Position numbers and translations under genes: made by a program. Source: Clostridiales bacterium (GTDB lineage: Bacteria; Bacillota; Clostridia; Christensenellales; Aristaeellaceae). Taken from it: DNA of 64,000 bases. The stretch is from assembly GCA_012517815.1 (NCBI GenBank), contig JAAYUF010000169.1:1-64000 (forward strand). Direction: 5' to 3'. The notes below the pieces were generated by a model. That model did no database searches. It was not told the DNA's origin and saw only the letters and a list, made by a program, of their open reading frames with translations. Shown one piece after another: positions 10,817 through 20,592 of this stretch (positions within the stretch are counted from its first letter, which is position 1; every line of letters begins with the position of its first letter).

Positions 10817-11137
10817 ATGAAATACTGTATTCAACTGGACGAACGGGACAACGTGGCCACGGTGCTTGCGCGGGTGGAGCCCGGCGACACGCTGGAAATA
10901 CTTAACGCGCATATGGTCCCGCAGAGCACGATTCTCTCCGCGGAGGGAATCCCCTTTGCGCACAAGATCGGCCTGCGCGATATCCGGGCCGGGGAAGACG
11001 TCACGAAATACGGCGAACGCATCGGCCGGGCGACCCGTTTCATCGCCACAGGAAGCTACGTGCATGTGCACAACGTGACGAGCGTGGAGGGTACGGTGAA
11101 TGCCAAACAAAACCAAGAGCAGGGAGCGATAGGATGA
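10817..11137 (+). CDS. UxaA family hydrolase, SAF-domain small subunit
   Basis: IPFAHKIGLRDIRAGEDVTKYGERIGRATRFIATGSYVHVHNV is typical of the altronate dehydratase/SuyA N-terminal SAF domain. Confidence 0.88.
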   Translation: MKYCIQLDERDNVATVLARVEPGDTLEILNAHMVPQSTILSAEGIPFAHKIGLRDIRAGEDVTKYGERIGRATRFIATGSYVHVHNVTSVEGTVNAKQNQEQGAIG

Positions 11138-12324
11138 ATTTTCTGGGCTACAGGCGTCCCGACGGGAGTGTCGGGACACGCAACATCGTGGTGGTGCTGC
11201 CGACGATCGGCTGCGCCAATGAGATTGCCAACCGGATCGCCAAAGCCGTGCCGCAAAGCTGCGCGATGCCGCACAACCACGCGTGTATCCGGCTGGGCAA
11301 GGACAGCCTGCGCGCCCGCGATACGCTTATCGGCATCGGCCGCAACCCCAACATTGCCGCCGTGCTGCTGGTCGGGTTGGGCTGCGAGCCCATCAAGGCG
11401 GAAGAACTGCAAAAAGAAATTGGAAAAACGGGAAAGCCGACGATGCGCGTCGTGCTGGAAGAATTGGGCGACTACGACACCGTGGTTCGGGAAGGGATTC
11501 GCGCGGCACAGATCCTTTGCGGACAGGCCATGTGCCTTCGCCGCGAGCCGTGCAGCCTTTCCGACCTGACCATCGGAATCAAGTGCGGCGGATCAGGCGC
11601 GGTATCGGCAGTGTCCAGCAACCCCGCCGTCGGGATGGCGGCGGATATGTTGATCCAACAGGGAGGGAAGGTGATTTTCACAGAGACGGCGGAATTGATC
11701 GGCGCAGAACACGTGCTGGCCAAGCGAGGGGTGACGCCTCAGGTCAGCCGGGATCTGCTGGACGTGGTGGCGGATCTGAAGGCGGAAATCGCGCGTTACG
11801 GCGTGGATCTGCTGGGGAGCGAACCAACGCAGGGCAACATCAGGAACGGACTGACCACCATCGAGGAAAAGTCGCTGGGGGCGATCGTCAAGGGCGGGAC
11901 CATGCCGCTGTCGGGCGTCCTGCGCTACGCGCAGAAACCGGCCTTGCCGGGCCTGTACTTCATGGACGGTACCACGCAGGCGTCCCAGCTGTTCCTGGGC
12001 ATGTTCGCCGCGGGCGCGCAGATTCAGATCTTCAGCATGGGCGGGGGGCTGCCGGCCAAGATTCGCGGGTTGCCCTCCTACCCGCCCGGGTTTACGGCGC
12101 TGCCCGTGCTCAAGGTGCTGGGCAGCTGTGACGACGAGGCGGAAAAGCCTTACTTCGACGTATACGCGGGGGATATCCTCAAAGGGTCGGAATCTATCCA
12201 ACAGGTCGGCAAGCGCATCTTCGACACGATCATCGCCACCGCGTCCGGCCAGGAAACCTGCACCGATCAACAGGGAGACTATCGCGAGATGCTCCAGTTT
12301 TACGCAAACGGATTGCTGATGTAA
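11134..12324 (+). CDS. UxaA family hydrolase, large subunit (altronate/galactarate dehydratase or SuyB-like)
   Basis: GYRRPDGSVGTRNIVVVLPTIGCANEIANRIA and IKCGGSGAVSAVSSNPAVGMAAD motifs. Confidence 0.9.
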   Translation: MNFLGYRRPDGSVGTRNIVVVLPTIGCANEIANRIAKAVPQSCAMPHNHACIRLGKDSLRARDTLIGIGRNPNIAAVLLVGLGCEPIKAEELQKEIGKTGKPTMRVVLEELGDYDTVVREGIRAAQILCGQAMCLRREPCSLSDLTIGIKCGGSGAVSAVSSNPAVGMAADMLIQQGGKVIFTETAELIGAEHVLAKRGVTPQVSRDLLDVVADLKAEIARYGVDLLGSEPTQGNIRNGLTTIEEKSLGAIVKGGTMPLSGVLRYAQKPALPGLYFMDGTTQASQLFLGMFAAGAQIQIFSMGGGLPAKIRGLPSYPPGFTALPVLKVLGSCDDEAEKPYFDVYAGDILKGSESIQQVGKRIFDTIIATASGQETCTDQQGDYREMLQFYANGLLM

Positions 12325-12347
12325 TGAAAGTGAGGTCGGTATTTACC

Positions 12348-13373
12348 ATGAAGAAAATCGTTGCCATCCTTCTGTGCGCCTTCCTGACCTGCGCGATGGG
12401 CACTGCCGCTCTGGCCGCGCCGGAATTCACCATTCGCATGGGCTATATCTCCCCCGAGCTCACCCCGGACGTGAACAACGAAACCATGTACGCCTATACC
12501 TTCCGCGATTATGTGCAGGAAAAATCGGAAGGCCGCATCGCCGTGGAAATCTATCCGGCGGGCCAGCTGGGCAAATTCCCGGAAATGATCGAGGGGTGCA
12601 TGTCGGGCACGGTGGATATGGCCATCGTCAACGTGATTCCCGTCAACAGCTTCTATAAACCCAGCATGATCTTCGGCCTCCCGGGCGTGTTTACCGACAT
12701 GGACGAGTGCACCAAGGTGCTGCAGGGCGAGTGGGGCCAGGCCTTCAACGAGTCCATGCGGCAGGCGCTGGGGATTCGCGTGCTCAACCACTGGAGCTCC
12801 GGGATGCGCAACTTCACCAACAGCGTCCGCGAACTGCGCGTGCCTTCGGACGCGAAAGGGCTGACCTTCCGCGTGATGGAATCCCCCGTTTCCATCAAGA
12901 TGGTGGAGGCGCTGGGCGCCAAGGCCGTGCCGATCGCCTCTTCGGAAATGTATGTAGCCATGCAGAATCACGTCGTGGACGGGCAGGAAAACCCGATCTC
13001 CTCCATCATCCAGGACCTGACGTACGAAGTGCAGAAGTACTGCATTCTGGACGGGCACTTCACATCGTCCATGATGCTGATCATGAACGACGCGCTGTTC
13101 CAGCGCATGAGCCCCGACCTTCAGCAGATCATCCTGGACGGTTCCGCCAAGGGCTACGAAGAGGCGTCCGTCGTGCTCAAGCGGATCGAGGCCGACGGCA
13201 TCAAACTGCTTGAAGAAAAAGGGATGCAGGTTTACCAGCCTACCGACGAGGAAAAATCGCAGTGGCACAGCGTGATGTTTGAAGCGACGAACGCCTACAT
13301 CCGCGAAACGCTGGGCGACGAGCTGGTCGACGGATTCCTCGCGGCCATCGAAACGGTGCGCAACGCCAAATAA
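12348..13373 (+). CDS. TRAP transporter substrate-binding protein, DctP family
   Basis: Signal peptide; EIYPAGQLGKFPEMIEGCMSGTVDMAIV and SSEMYVAMQNHVVDGQENP typical DctP motifs; followed by DctQ and DctM. Confidence 0.93.
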   Translation: MKKIVAILLCAFLTCAMGTAALAAPEFTIRMGYISPELTPDVNNETMYAYTFRDYVQEKSEGRIAVEIYPAGQLGKFPEMIEGCMSGTVDMAIVNVIPVNSFYKPSMIFGLPGVFTDMDECTKVLQGEWGQAFNESMRQALGIRVLNHWSSGMRNFTNSVRELRVPSDAKGLTFRVMESPVSIKMVEALGAKAVPIASSEMYVAMQNHVVDGQENPISSIIQDLTYEVQKYCILDGHFTSSMMLIMNDALFQRMSPDLQQIILDGSAKGYEEASVVLKRIEADGIKLLEEKGMQVYQPTDEEKSQWHSVMFEATNAYIRETLGDELVDGFLAAIETVRNAK

Positions 13374-13380
13374 ACCGATA

Positions 13381-13417
13381 CGGGCGGCTCCGCCTCCCTT
13401 GGAGGGGGAGCCGCCCG
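13381..13417 (+). promoter_or_regulatory. Intercistronic hairpin between dctP-like and dctQ-like genes
   Basis: CGGGCGGCTCC-g-CCTCC-ctt-GGAGG-g-GGAGCCGCCCG. Confidence 0.85.
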
Positions 13418-13446
13418 GGAATGAACCTGAGAGGAGGGATCTGACA

Positions 13447-13995
13447 TTGGAATCGTCCAAAGGAGCCGGTTTGTATCGCAAAATGAGAAAGATTCAGGAT
13501 CGGGTGGACGGCGTGCTGGAGAAGCTCGCGGTGGCCATGCTCGCGCTGCTGGTGCTCACCATTGTGTTTCAGGTGCTGTACCGTTTTGTGATCGTGAGAT
13601 TCGTTGCGTTCTCCTTTCCCTTTACGGAGGAACTGGCCCGGTATCTGATGATGTGGTTTACCTACCTGATTCTCGGCGTTTGCTTTAAGGAAGGGATGCA
13701 CGCCAGTGTCACGATCGTCAGCGCAGCGCTGCCCAAACGGGGCAAGCTGATCCTGTACGGCTTCATCCGCGCAGGGATGCTTGCCTTTCTGGGCGTCGCG
13801 CTGGTCATGGGCGTGCGCATCACCGGGAGGAGCTGGCTGTACACCACGCCCACGCTGCAACTGCCCATGGCGGTGCTGTACGCGGCGGTTGTGGTGGGGG
13901 CGGTGCTGATGGCGCTGCAGATCCTGCTGGAGATGTACGCGGTTTTCACCGGCCTGGAAGAACCCTTCACAACAGAGAATAGGGGGAATTCGTAA
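13447..13995 (+). CDS. TRAP transporter small permease, DctQ family
   Basis: Four TM helices; TEELARYLMMWFTYLILGVCFKEGMHASV. TTG start with RBS gaggaggg. Confidence 0.88.
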   Translation: MESSKGAGLYRKMRKIQDRVDGVLEKLAVAMLALLVLTIVFQVLYRFVIVRFVAFSFPFTEELARYLMMWFTYLILGVCFKEGMHASVTIVSAALPKRGKLILYGFIRAGMLAFLGVALVMGVRITGRSWLYTTPTLQLPMAVLYAAVVVGAVLMALQILLEMYAVFTGLEEPFTTENRGNS

Positions 13996-15275
13996 TGGCC
14001 GTAGTCCTGCTGCTTGCATTTCTGGTCCTGATCTTCATCGGCGTGCCGATCGGCTTTGCCATGGGGCTGGCCACCATCGGGGGGTTCCTGACGCTGGGCG
14101 GGGCGATGGAGATCATCCCGACCAAGATGATCACGGGAATCGACAACTTTACCTTCCTTTGCATTCCGCTGTTTGTGCTGGCCAGCGAAATCATGTCGGT
14201 CACGGGGATTACCAAACGCATCGTGGTGTTTTGCGATAACCTGATCGGGCACATCACCGGCGGGCTGGCGCATGTTAACGTGCTGGGCAGCATGCTGTTT
14301 GCCGGCATCACCGGTTCGGCCACGGCGGACGCGGCCGGTCTGGGCACCATCGAAATCGCCATGATGGACGAGGCGGTGTACGACCATGATTTTTCCGCCG
14401 GGGTAACGGCCGCGTCGGCCATTCTGGGGCCGATCATTCCCCCCAGCATGAACATGGTCATATACGCCGTGGTGGCCGGGAACGTATCGGTCGTGGCCCT
14501 GTTCCTGGGCGGGATCGGCCCCGGCGTGGTCATCGGCCTTGCGCTGATGGGCATCTGCTATGTGATGGCCAAGCGCAATCACTATCCGAAACGCGTGAAA
14601 CGCGTGCCGGTGCGCACGGTTGTCCGAAGCTTCTTTCAGATGCTGCCGGCGCTGCTTATGCCCATCATCATTCTGGGCGGCATCCTGGGCGGCATCTTCA
14701 CCGCCACGGAGTCCGCAGCCATCGCCGTGATTTACGCGGTGATCGTGGGCATCTTTTTCCTGAAAACCATCACCTGGAAGGATTTGTACCAGCCGCTGCT
14801 GCGGGCCGCGAAAATGACGGCGGTCGTGATGTTCATCATCGCCGTGGCCTCCGCGATGGGCTGGGCGCTGACGGTTCTGCAAATTCCCCAGAAGGTCGCT
14901 CACTTTTTCCTGACCTACGCCAACAACCGGTTTGTTTTCCTGCTGATGGCCAACGTCCTGCTGTTGATTATCGGCACGGTGATGGATCTGGCGCCTGCGC
15001 TGCTGATTATGGTGCCGGTGCTGGCGCCCGCGGCGATGAGCTTTGGGATCGATCCCATTCATTTTGGGGTCATGGTGGTGGTCAACCTTTGCATCGGGCT
15101 GATTACGCCGCCGGTGGGGATGACGCTTTTCGTGGTGTCCAATGTGGCGAAAATCAGCCTGTCGCGCATGTATAAGGCGATCCTGCCGTTTATGATCGTG
15201 GAAATCATCGCGCTGACCCTGATTACCTACGTTCCCGCCGTGACGACGACGATCCCCCATCTGTTGGGGTACTGA
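13995..15275 (+). CDS. TRAP transporter large permease, DctM family
   Basis: 426 aa multi-TM; ITGSATADAAGLGTIEIAMMDEAVYDHDFSAGVTAASAILGPIIPPSMNMVIY. Confidence 0.94.
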   Translation: MAVVLLLAFLVLIFIGVPIGFAMGLATIGGFLTLGGAMEIIPTKMITGIDNFTFLCIPLFVLASEIMSVTGITKRIVVFCDNLIGHITGGLAHVNVLGSMLFAGITGSATADAAGLGTIEIAMMDEAVYDHDFSAGVTAASAILGPIIPPSMNMVIYAVVAGNVSVVALFLGGIGPGVVIGLALMGICYVMAKRNHYPKRVKRVPVRTVVRSFFQMLPALLMPIIILGGILGGIFTATESAAIAVIYAVIVGIFFLKTITWKDLYQPLLRAAKMTAVVMFIIAVASAMGWALTVLQIPQKVAHFFLTYANNRFVFLLMANVLLLIIGTVMDLAPALLIMVPVLAPAAMSFGIDPIHFGVMVVVNLCIGLITPPVGMTLFVVSNVAKISLSRMYKAILPFMIVEIIALTLITYVPAVTTTIPHLLGY

Positions 15276-15284
15276 GCGAGGAGG

Positions 15285-16565
15285 ATGTCCGCGATGATGA
15301 CCTGTGTGAATGCCCTGCTGGACCCCGTGCCGCTCGCGCGCATGGCGCCGGTGGAACAGGCGTTTGACGAGGAACAGCTTTCCGACGTCGCGGCGGGCGT
15401 GCGTGCGGAACTGGAACGGCCCGCGATCGCCGCCACGGTGCGCCCGGGAATGCGCATCGCCGTTACGGCGGGCAGCCGGGGCATTCGGGATATGCCGACC
15501 GTGGTGCGGGAAACCGTCGCTTATCTCAAACGGATGGGCGCCGAGCCGTTTGTCATTCCCGCGATGGGCAGCCACGGCGGCGCGAGCGCGTCGGGCCAGC
15601 AGGAGATTCTGGCTGCGTACGGCATCACCCCGGAAACGGTCGGCTGCCCGGTGCGGGCGACCATGGAAGTCACCCGGATCGGCCAGCTGGACGACGGCCG
15701 CCCGATCCTGATCGACCGCTACGCCGCCCAAGCGGACGGCATCGTGGTCATCAACCGTGTGAAGGCGCATACGGCCTTCCGGGGCCGCTACGAAAGCGGC
15801 GTCATGAAGATGATGACCATCGGCCTGGGCAAACAGGCCGGCGCGGAGGTGTGCCACAGCCAGGGCATCCTGCGGCTGGGCCCGAACGTGGAAAAATTCG
15901 CCTTTGGCATTCTGCAAAACGCAAACATCCTGTTTGGCATCGGCATTGTGGAAAACGCGCTGGACCGCACGGCGATGGTGCGGGCCATGACGGCGGAGGA
16001 GATCCCCCGGATCGAACCGGACCTGCTGGCGGAAGCCAAACGGAGAATGGCGCGCCTCCTGCTGGACCGGGTCGACGTGCTGGTGGTGGATGAAATCGGC
16101 AAGGACATCTCCGGCGAGGGGATGGATCCCAACATCGCCGGCCGCTGGATCGTGCCGACCGTCACAGGCGGCATTCAGGCGCAGCGCGTCGCGGTGCTGA
16201 GCCTGACGGAAGAAACCCTGGGCAACAGCGTCGGGCTGGGCATGGCGGATGTCTGCTCCAGGCAGGCGGCGGAAAGGGTCAACGCGGATATGACGTACCC
16301 CAACTCCCTGACCAGCAAGGTGCCTTGCCTGTGCGCCATACCCATGACGTTGGACAACCACCGCCATACGATCCAGGCGGCCGTGAAGATGGTGCCGGAC
16401 AAGCAACCCGGGGACGTAACGATCATCCGAATCCGCAACACGCTTTGCATGAGCCGCATCGAAATCTCCGAAAACCTGATGGAGGAGGCTGCGCGGCAGC
16501 CGGGCATGCGTCTGTGCGGAGAAGCCGCGCCGTGGCGCTTCGACGCGCAGGGCAATCTGTTCTAG
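15285..16565 (+). CDS. Nickel-dependent lactate racemase (LarA)-like / DUF2088 protein
   Basis: PAMGSHGGASASGQQEIL, INRVKAHTAFRGRYESGVMKMMTIGLGKQAGA resemble LarA-family N-terminal domains. ATG at 15294 also possible. Confidence 0.75.
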   Translation: MSAMMTCVNALLDPVPLARMAPVEQAFDEEQLSDVAAGVRAELERPAIAATVRPGMRIAVTAGSRGIRDMPTVVRETVAYLKRMGAEPFVIPAMGSHGGASASGQQEILAAYGITPETVGCPVRATMEVTRIGQLDDGRPILIDRYAAQADGIVVINRVKAHTAFRGRYESGVMKMMTIGLGKQAGAEVCHSQGILRLGPNVEKFAFGILQNANILFGIGIVENALDRTAMVRAMTAEEIPRIEPDLLAEAKRRMARLLLDRVDVLVVDEIGKDISGEGMDPNIAGRWIVPTVTGGIQAQRVAVLSLTEETLGNSVGLGMADVCSRQAAERVNADMTYPNSLTSKVPCLCAIPMTLDNHRHTIQAAVKMVPDKQPGDVTIIRIRNTLCMSRIEISENLMEEAARQPGMRLCGEAAPWRFDAQGNLF

Positions 16566-16749
16566 CGGGGCGCCCGCGCAAGGCGGGCCGCGGCGGGCCG
16601 GAACGCATGGCCAGCCCGCCGGGACGGAGAACGTATCAGAAAAAAACACGCCCGACGGCGGCGCGCGGCGGCCGAATACCGGCGGTACCCGAGGCGGGAC
16701 GCCGCGCGAGGGGCAGCCTGAGGGCAATATCGGGAAGGATGAGGTTTCC

Positions 16750-17568
16750 TTGACATTCAAAGAAAAGCTGAAACAGGGCCCTGTGTTTGGCATGGCCTGC
16801 TTTACCGGAACCACCTGCGTGATTGAGAGCATCGCCCAGTCCGGGCTGGACTTTATCTATCTGGATTTGGAGCACACCAACTACATGCTGGACGAAGCCT
16901 TTGAAAAACAGATCATGGCCGCCCGGCTGCACGACGTGGGCGTTCTGGTGCGCATGGCGGACGACAATGAAGTCGCGATCCGCAAGGTGCTGGAATGGGG
17001 CGCGGACGGGGTGGTCGTCCCGCACTGCAAAACCGCGGAGATGGCCCGCCGCTGCGTGGAAGCGGCCAAGTTCAGCCCCATGGGCAGGCGCGGCGGGGAG
17101 AGCAACGTCCGCGCGGCGGGGTTTGGCTACCGGGACTTTGACTGGAACCGCTACATGCGGGAACAGAATGAAAACACCCTTGTGATCCCCATGGACGAGG
17201 ATTTTGAGTTTACCGAAAACCTGGATGAGATTCTGGACGTGCCGGGCGTGGACGCGATCAACTTCGGCCCGATCGACTACGCCGTATCCTGTAACCTCCA
17301 GGTGGGCTACGCGATGGGGGACGTTGTGCGCGAGGCGTTTGGGACGCTGGTCGGGCGCGCGAAGGAAAAGAAGATCGGCGTGCTGGGCCCGGTGGTGCCG
17401 CCGACGCGCGAGAACCTGCTCAACGCCGTGCGGGACGGTTATACGATGATCATCGTGGGCAACGATATGTGGCATTTCCAGCAGGCCCTCAAGGGCATGA
17501 TGGCCAACGCCGTGGAGCCTGCCCGCTCGGAGCTGGAAGCCGCCCCGCAACCCGCGCGGGAAGCCTGA
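16750..17568 (+). CDS. HpcH/HpaI family aldolase
   Basis: IYLDLEHTNYMLDEAFEKQIMAAR, VRMADDNEVAIRKVLEWGADGVVVPHCKTAEMA; TTG start. Confidence 0.9.
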   Translation: MTFKEKLKQGPVFGMACFTGTTCVIESIAQSGLDFIYLDLEHTNYMLDEAFEKQIMAARLHDVGVLVRMADDNEVAIRKVLEWGADGVVVPHCKTAEMARRCVEAAKFSPMGRRGGESNVRAAGFGYRDFDWNRYMREQNENTLVIPMDEDFEFTENLDEILDVPGVDAINFGPIDYAVSCNLQVGYAMGDVVREAFGTLVGRAKEKKIGVLGPVVPPTRENLLNAVRDGYTMIIVGNDMWHFQQALKGMMANAVEPARSELEAAPQPAREA

Positions 17569-17751
17569 GCCGCGGGACGATCCCCGCCCTCGCCGGACGC
17601 TGACGCCAGGCAACCGCCGGACGATCGTCGGCGAAGCTTGAGGGGGCGGCGCACGCCCCGTGGCAGACCGGCCAAAGCCGGGCCGGCTGCCGGCGCGGGC
17701 GCGCACCGGACAGGCACCCGGGCGCGCAAGACCGACGCGGTGTCTTTCGCC

Positions 17752-18062
17752 CGCCGGTGCGCCCGCAGACAACCCGCGAAAACGCGGCGGGCTGTGCGGC
17801 GCGTGCCGACCCGTCCGCACACCGCCGCCGCATGAAACGCCCATCCGCCGCCGATGAAAATCGGTTGGCGGAGGATGGAACGCCGGTGCGCCCGCAGACA
17901 ACCCGCGAGGGTCGCGGCGGAAACAGGCGCGCCGTGCCGGACCGCCCGCACGCGCCGCACGCGCCGCGCGGCCCGCCGCACACCTCCGCCGCATGAAACG
18001 CCCATCCGCCGCCGCATCAAACGCCCATCCGCCGCCGATGAAAATCGGTTGGCGGTTTTTTT
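17752..18062. repeat. Imperfect direct repeat, two copies including a terminator-like hairpin
   Basis: cgccggtgcgcccgcagacaacccgcga at 17752 and 17881; gcatgaaacgcccatccgccgcc at 17830 and 17991; hairpin ccgccgccgatgaaaatcggttggcgg in both. Confidence 0.85.
18029..18062 (+). terminator. Rho-independent terminator
   Basis: CCGCC-g-CCGAT-GAAA-ATCGG-tt-GGCGG followed by T7. Confidence 0.88.
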
Positions 18063-18072
18063 CAAACAAGTG

Positions 18073-18100
18073 TTGACAATCGACGAATTATCACTATAAT
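18073..18100 (+). promoter_or_regulatory. SigmaA promoter of ribose-type ABC operon
   Basis: TTGACA 18073-18078, 16-bp spacer, TATAAT 18095-18100. Confidence 0.88.
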
Positions 18101-18108
18101 AGGGTTAT

Positions 18109-18143
18109 ATTAACGTTAATAGTAACGATACTGTTAACGTTAC
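18109..18143 (+). promoter_or_regulatory. LacI-type operators overlapping the start region
   Basis: ATTAACGTTAAT (18109-18120, perfect palindrome) and GTAACGATACTGTTAACGTTAC (18122-18143). Confidence 0.75.
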
Positions 18144-18317
18144 CACAGAAAGATAGCCGATCGCGCCGGAAAGCGAGGTGAGCGTTGAAGCCGGCGCGCC
18201 GCGCGCCGCCGGGATGCGGGCGGACGTCCGCGGGGATTCCGATGCGGTCCAACCCAACGGAGCGTTTCAGCACAGCGTGCTGAGAGCATAGTAAAAATCT
18301 TGGAGGAGGGTTCTTTC

Positions 18318-19256
18318 ATGAAGCGTATCGTATGTCTGGTGCTGTCCCTACTCATGATGCTGTCCCTGTCGTCCCTGGCGAGCGCGGAGGCCGTCAAGGC
18401 CAACAAGGAATACGAAATCGCGTTCAGCCTCAAGACCGTAACCAACGACGCCTTCCAGCAGGCGATCGCCACCGCCGTCGAGCAGGCGTGCGTGGCCGCC
18501 GGGGCGAAGTTCACCCTGGTAACCGCCGGCACCGAAACCGGCGTGGCCACCCAGGTAACCCAGCTGGAAGACCTGATTACCAAGGGCGTGGACGCGCTGG
18601 TGGTAAACCCCATGGACGCCAACGCCGTGATCCCGGCCCTGCAGAAGGCCAAGGAAAAAGGCATCCCCGTCGTGCTGGTGGATAGCACCGTGGAAGCCGG
18701 CAACGAAGACCTGTATGTGACCTACGTGGGCACCGACAACTATGCCGCCGCCAAGCAGGGCGCGGAAGTGCTCAGCACCGCGCTGGGCGGCGCCGGAAAG
18801 GTGATTCTGGTTCGCGGCGCGAATGGTAACTCCGTGGGCAACGCGCGCGCGGACGGCTTCAAGGCCGGCCTGGCCGCCGGCATTACGCTGGTGGGCGAGC
18901 AGCCGGGCGACTGGAGCAACGATACCGCCAAGCAGGTTACCGAGAACATGCTGCAGGCCAACCCCGACGTGACGGGCATCATGTCCTGCTCCGACGTGAT
19001 GGTGGACGGCATCCTGCAGGCCATCGACGACGCCGGCCTCACCGGCATCAAGATCATGAGCTTTGACGGCGACAGCGTCGGGCTGATCAAGGAAGGCCTC
19101 GTGCTGGGCACCATGGCGCAGTTCCCCGGCCAGATGGGCCAGATCGCCGTGGATACGCTGATCACCGTGCTCAACGGCGACGCCGCCGCGGACAGCTTTG
19201 CCAAGTACATCGACTCCGGCACCGCGTGCTACACCGCGGACAACCTGCCCCAGTAA
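18318..19256 (+). CDS. Sugar ABC transporter substrate-binding protein (RbsB-like)
   Basis: Signal peptide, QLEDLITKGVDALVVNPMDANAVIPALQKAKEKGIPVVLVDS. Confidence 0.92.
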   Translation: MKRIVCLVLSLLMMLSLSSLASAEAVKANKEYEIAFSLKTVTNDAFQQAIATAVEQACVAAGAKFTLVTAGTETGVATQVTQLEDLITKGVDALVVNPMDANAVIPALQKAKEKGIPVVLVDSTVEAGNEDLYVTYVGTDNYAAAKQGAEVLSTALGGAGKVILVRGANGNSVGNARADGFKAGLAAGITLVGEQPGDWSNDTAKQVTENMLQANPDVTGIMSCSDVMVDGILQAIDDAGLTGIKIMSFDGDSVGLIKEGLVLGTMAQFPGQMGQIAVDTLITVLNGDAAADSFAKYIDSGTACYTADNLPQ

Positions 19257-19373
19257 ACGGGAAAACCGCCGGCCGCGCCCTGTCGCAGCCGGCGCCCGGG
19301 CGCCGGGCAGCCGCTCCGGGGTCGGTTCGCTGCCGCGACGGCACACCAGGGGCGGCGCCCGGCCGGGCGCTCC

Positions 19374-19405
19374 GGGGACGCGATTGCCATGGTAACCGCG
19401 TCCCC
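19374..19405 (+). promoter_or_regulatory. Intercistronic hairpin between binding-protein and permease genes
   Basis: GGGGACGCG-attgccatggtaac-CGCGTCCCC. Confidence 0.7.
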
Positions 19406-19609
19406 GTTTCCTACGGTTTCACCTCATGAACACCGCTATCCCGCGAAGGTCTGGTGCGGCGACTATGCCTGATAAGCCCGACGCAGCCCCGCTACGCCTT
19501 CGCTTCCGCCCCGCGCCACGGCAGAGAATCGCTCGTGAGCGGCGAAGCGTTCATGCGTTGAAATGGTATCATTCCTCCGTTTTCCAAAAAAAGGAGAGGT
19601 TTGAGTCCG

Positions 19610-20566
19610 ATGAAAGGGAAATTCCTGAATCCGAAAAACCTGATCCTCGTCGGGCTGACGGCCGCGGCCCTTACGACGGCGGGGCTGTCGATTCCCCAAT
19701 TCCTTACGATGGAAAATATCCTAAACGTGATCCGCCAGACGGCAATCGTCTCGCTGGTCTCCTACGGCAGCGCCATGGTGATCATCGTGCGCGGCATCGA
19801 CCTTTCCGTGGGCGGGCTGATCGCGTTTTGCGCGATGATCAGCGGCATCATGATGAAATCCGGCTACCCGATGGTGCTGTGCTTTGCGGCCGGCATCCTG
19901 TGCGGCGGCCTGATGGGGCTGTTCAGCGGCGTGATGGTGGAAAAGCTTGAGGTGCCGGCGTTCATTACCACGCTGGTCATCGGGCAGGTGGCCACCGGCC
20001 TTGCGCTGGTGCTGGGCGGCGGAAATTCCCTGGGCGGCTTTTCGGACGCCTACGTGTTCATCGGCAACGGCGCGTTGCTGGGCGTTCCGGTCTCCATATA
20101 CATCACGGCGTTCTTTGTGACGCTCTCCTACCTGATCATGAACCGCACCAGGCTGGGCGTGCACATCTACGCCCTGGGCGGCAACGAGCAGGTGGTCAAA
20201 AACCAGGGCGTCAGCACGGCGAAGATCCGCTATTTCGTGTTCGCCTATTCCGGCGTGTGCGCGGCGGTGGCGGGCATCCTCCTCAGCGCGCAGATGAACA
20301 CGGTGCACCCCCAGCAGGGCGGCACCTATCAGCTGGACGCCGTGGCGGCCTGCGTGATCGGCGGGGTCAACATGGCGGGCGGCGAGGGCAAGGTATACCT
20401 GGCGCTGGCCGGCGCGCTCACGCTGCGCTTTCTGCGCAACGCCCTGAACCTCATCGGCCTGCACCCGTACTACCAGAACCTGATCGTAGGCGTGCTGCTG
20501 ATCCTGATCGTGGGCGTCAGCATGTACCGCCGCAACAAAGCGCTGGAAAAAAGCCTCATCTTTTAA
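19610..20566 (+). CDS. Ribose-type ABC transporter permease (RbsC-like) 1
   Basis: SAMVIIVRGIDLSVGGLIAFCAM; AACVIGGVNMAGGEGKV. Confidence 0.93.
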   Translation: MKGKFLNPKNLILVGLTAAALTTAGLSIPQFLTMENILNVIRQTAIVSLVSYGSAMVIIVRGIDLSVGGLIAFCAMISGIMMKSGYPMVLCFAAGILCGGLMGLFSGVMVEKLEVPAFITTLVIGQVATGLALVLGGGNSLGGFSDAYVFIGNGALLGVPVSIYITAFFVTLSYLIMNRTRLGVHIYALGGNEQVVKNQGVSTAKIRYFVFAYSGVCAAVAGILLSAQMNTVHPQQGGTYQLDAVAACVIGGVNMAGGEGKVYLALAGALTLRFLRNALNLIGLHPYYQNLIVGVLLILIVGVSMYRRNKALEKSLIF

Positions 20567-20592
20567 GCCGAGGCCGGAAAGGACGAGCCGAC

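Noticed and set aside
13662-16832. 1056-aa minus-strand ORF
   Set aside because: Antisense to DctQ, DctM and the LarA-like gene; low-complexity His/Arg/Gln composition typical of GC-rich shadow ORFs.
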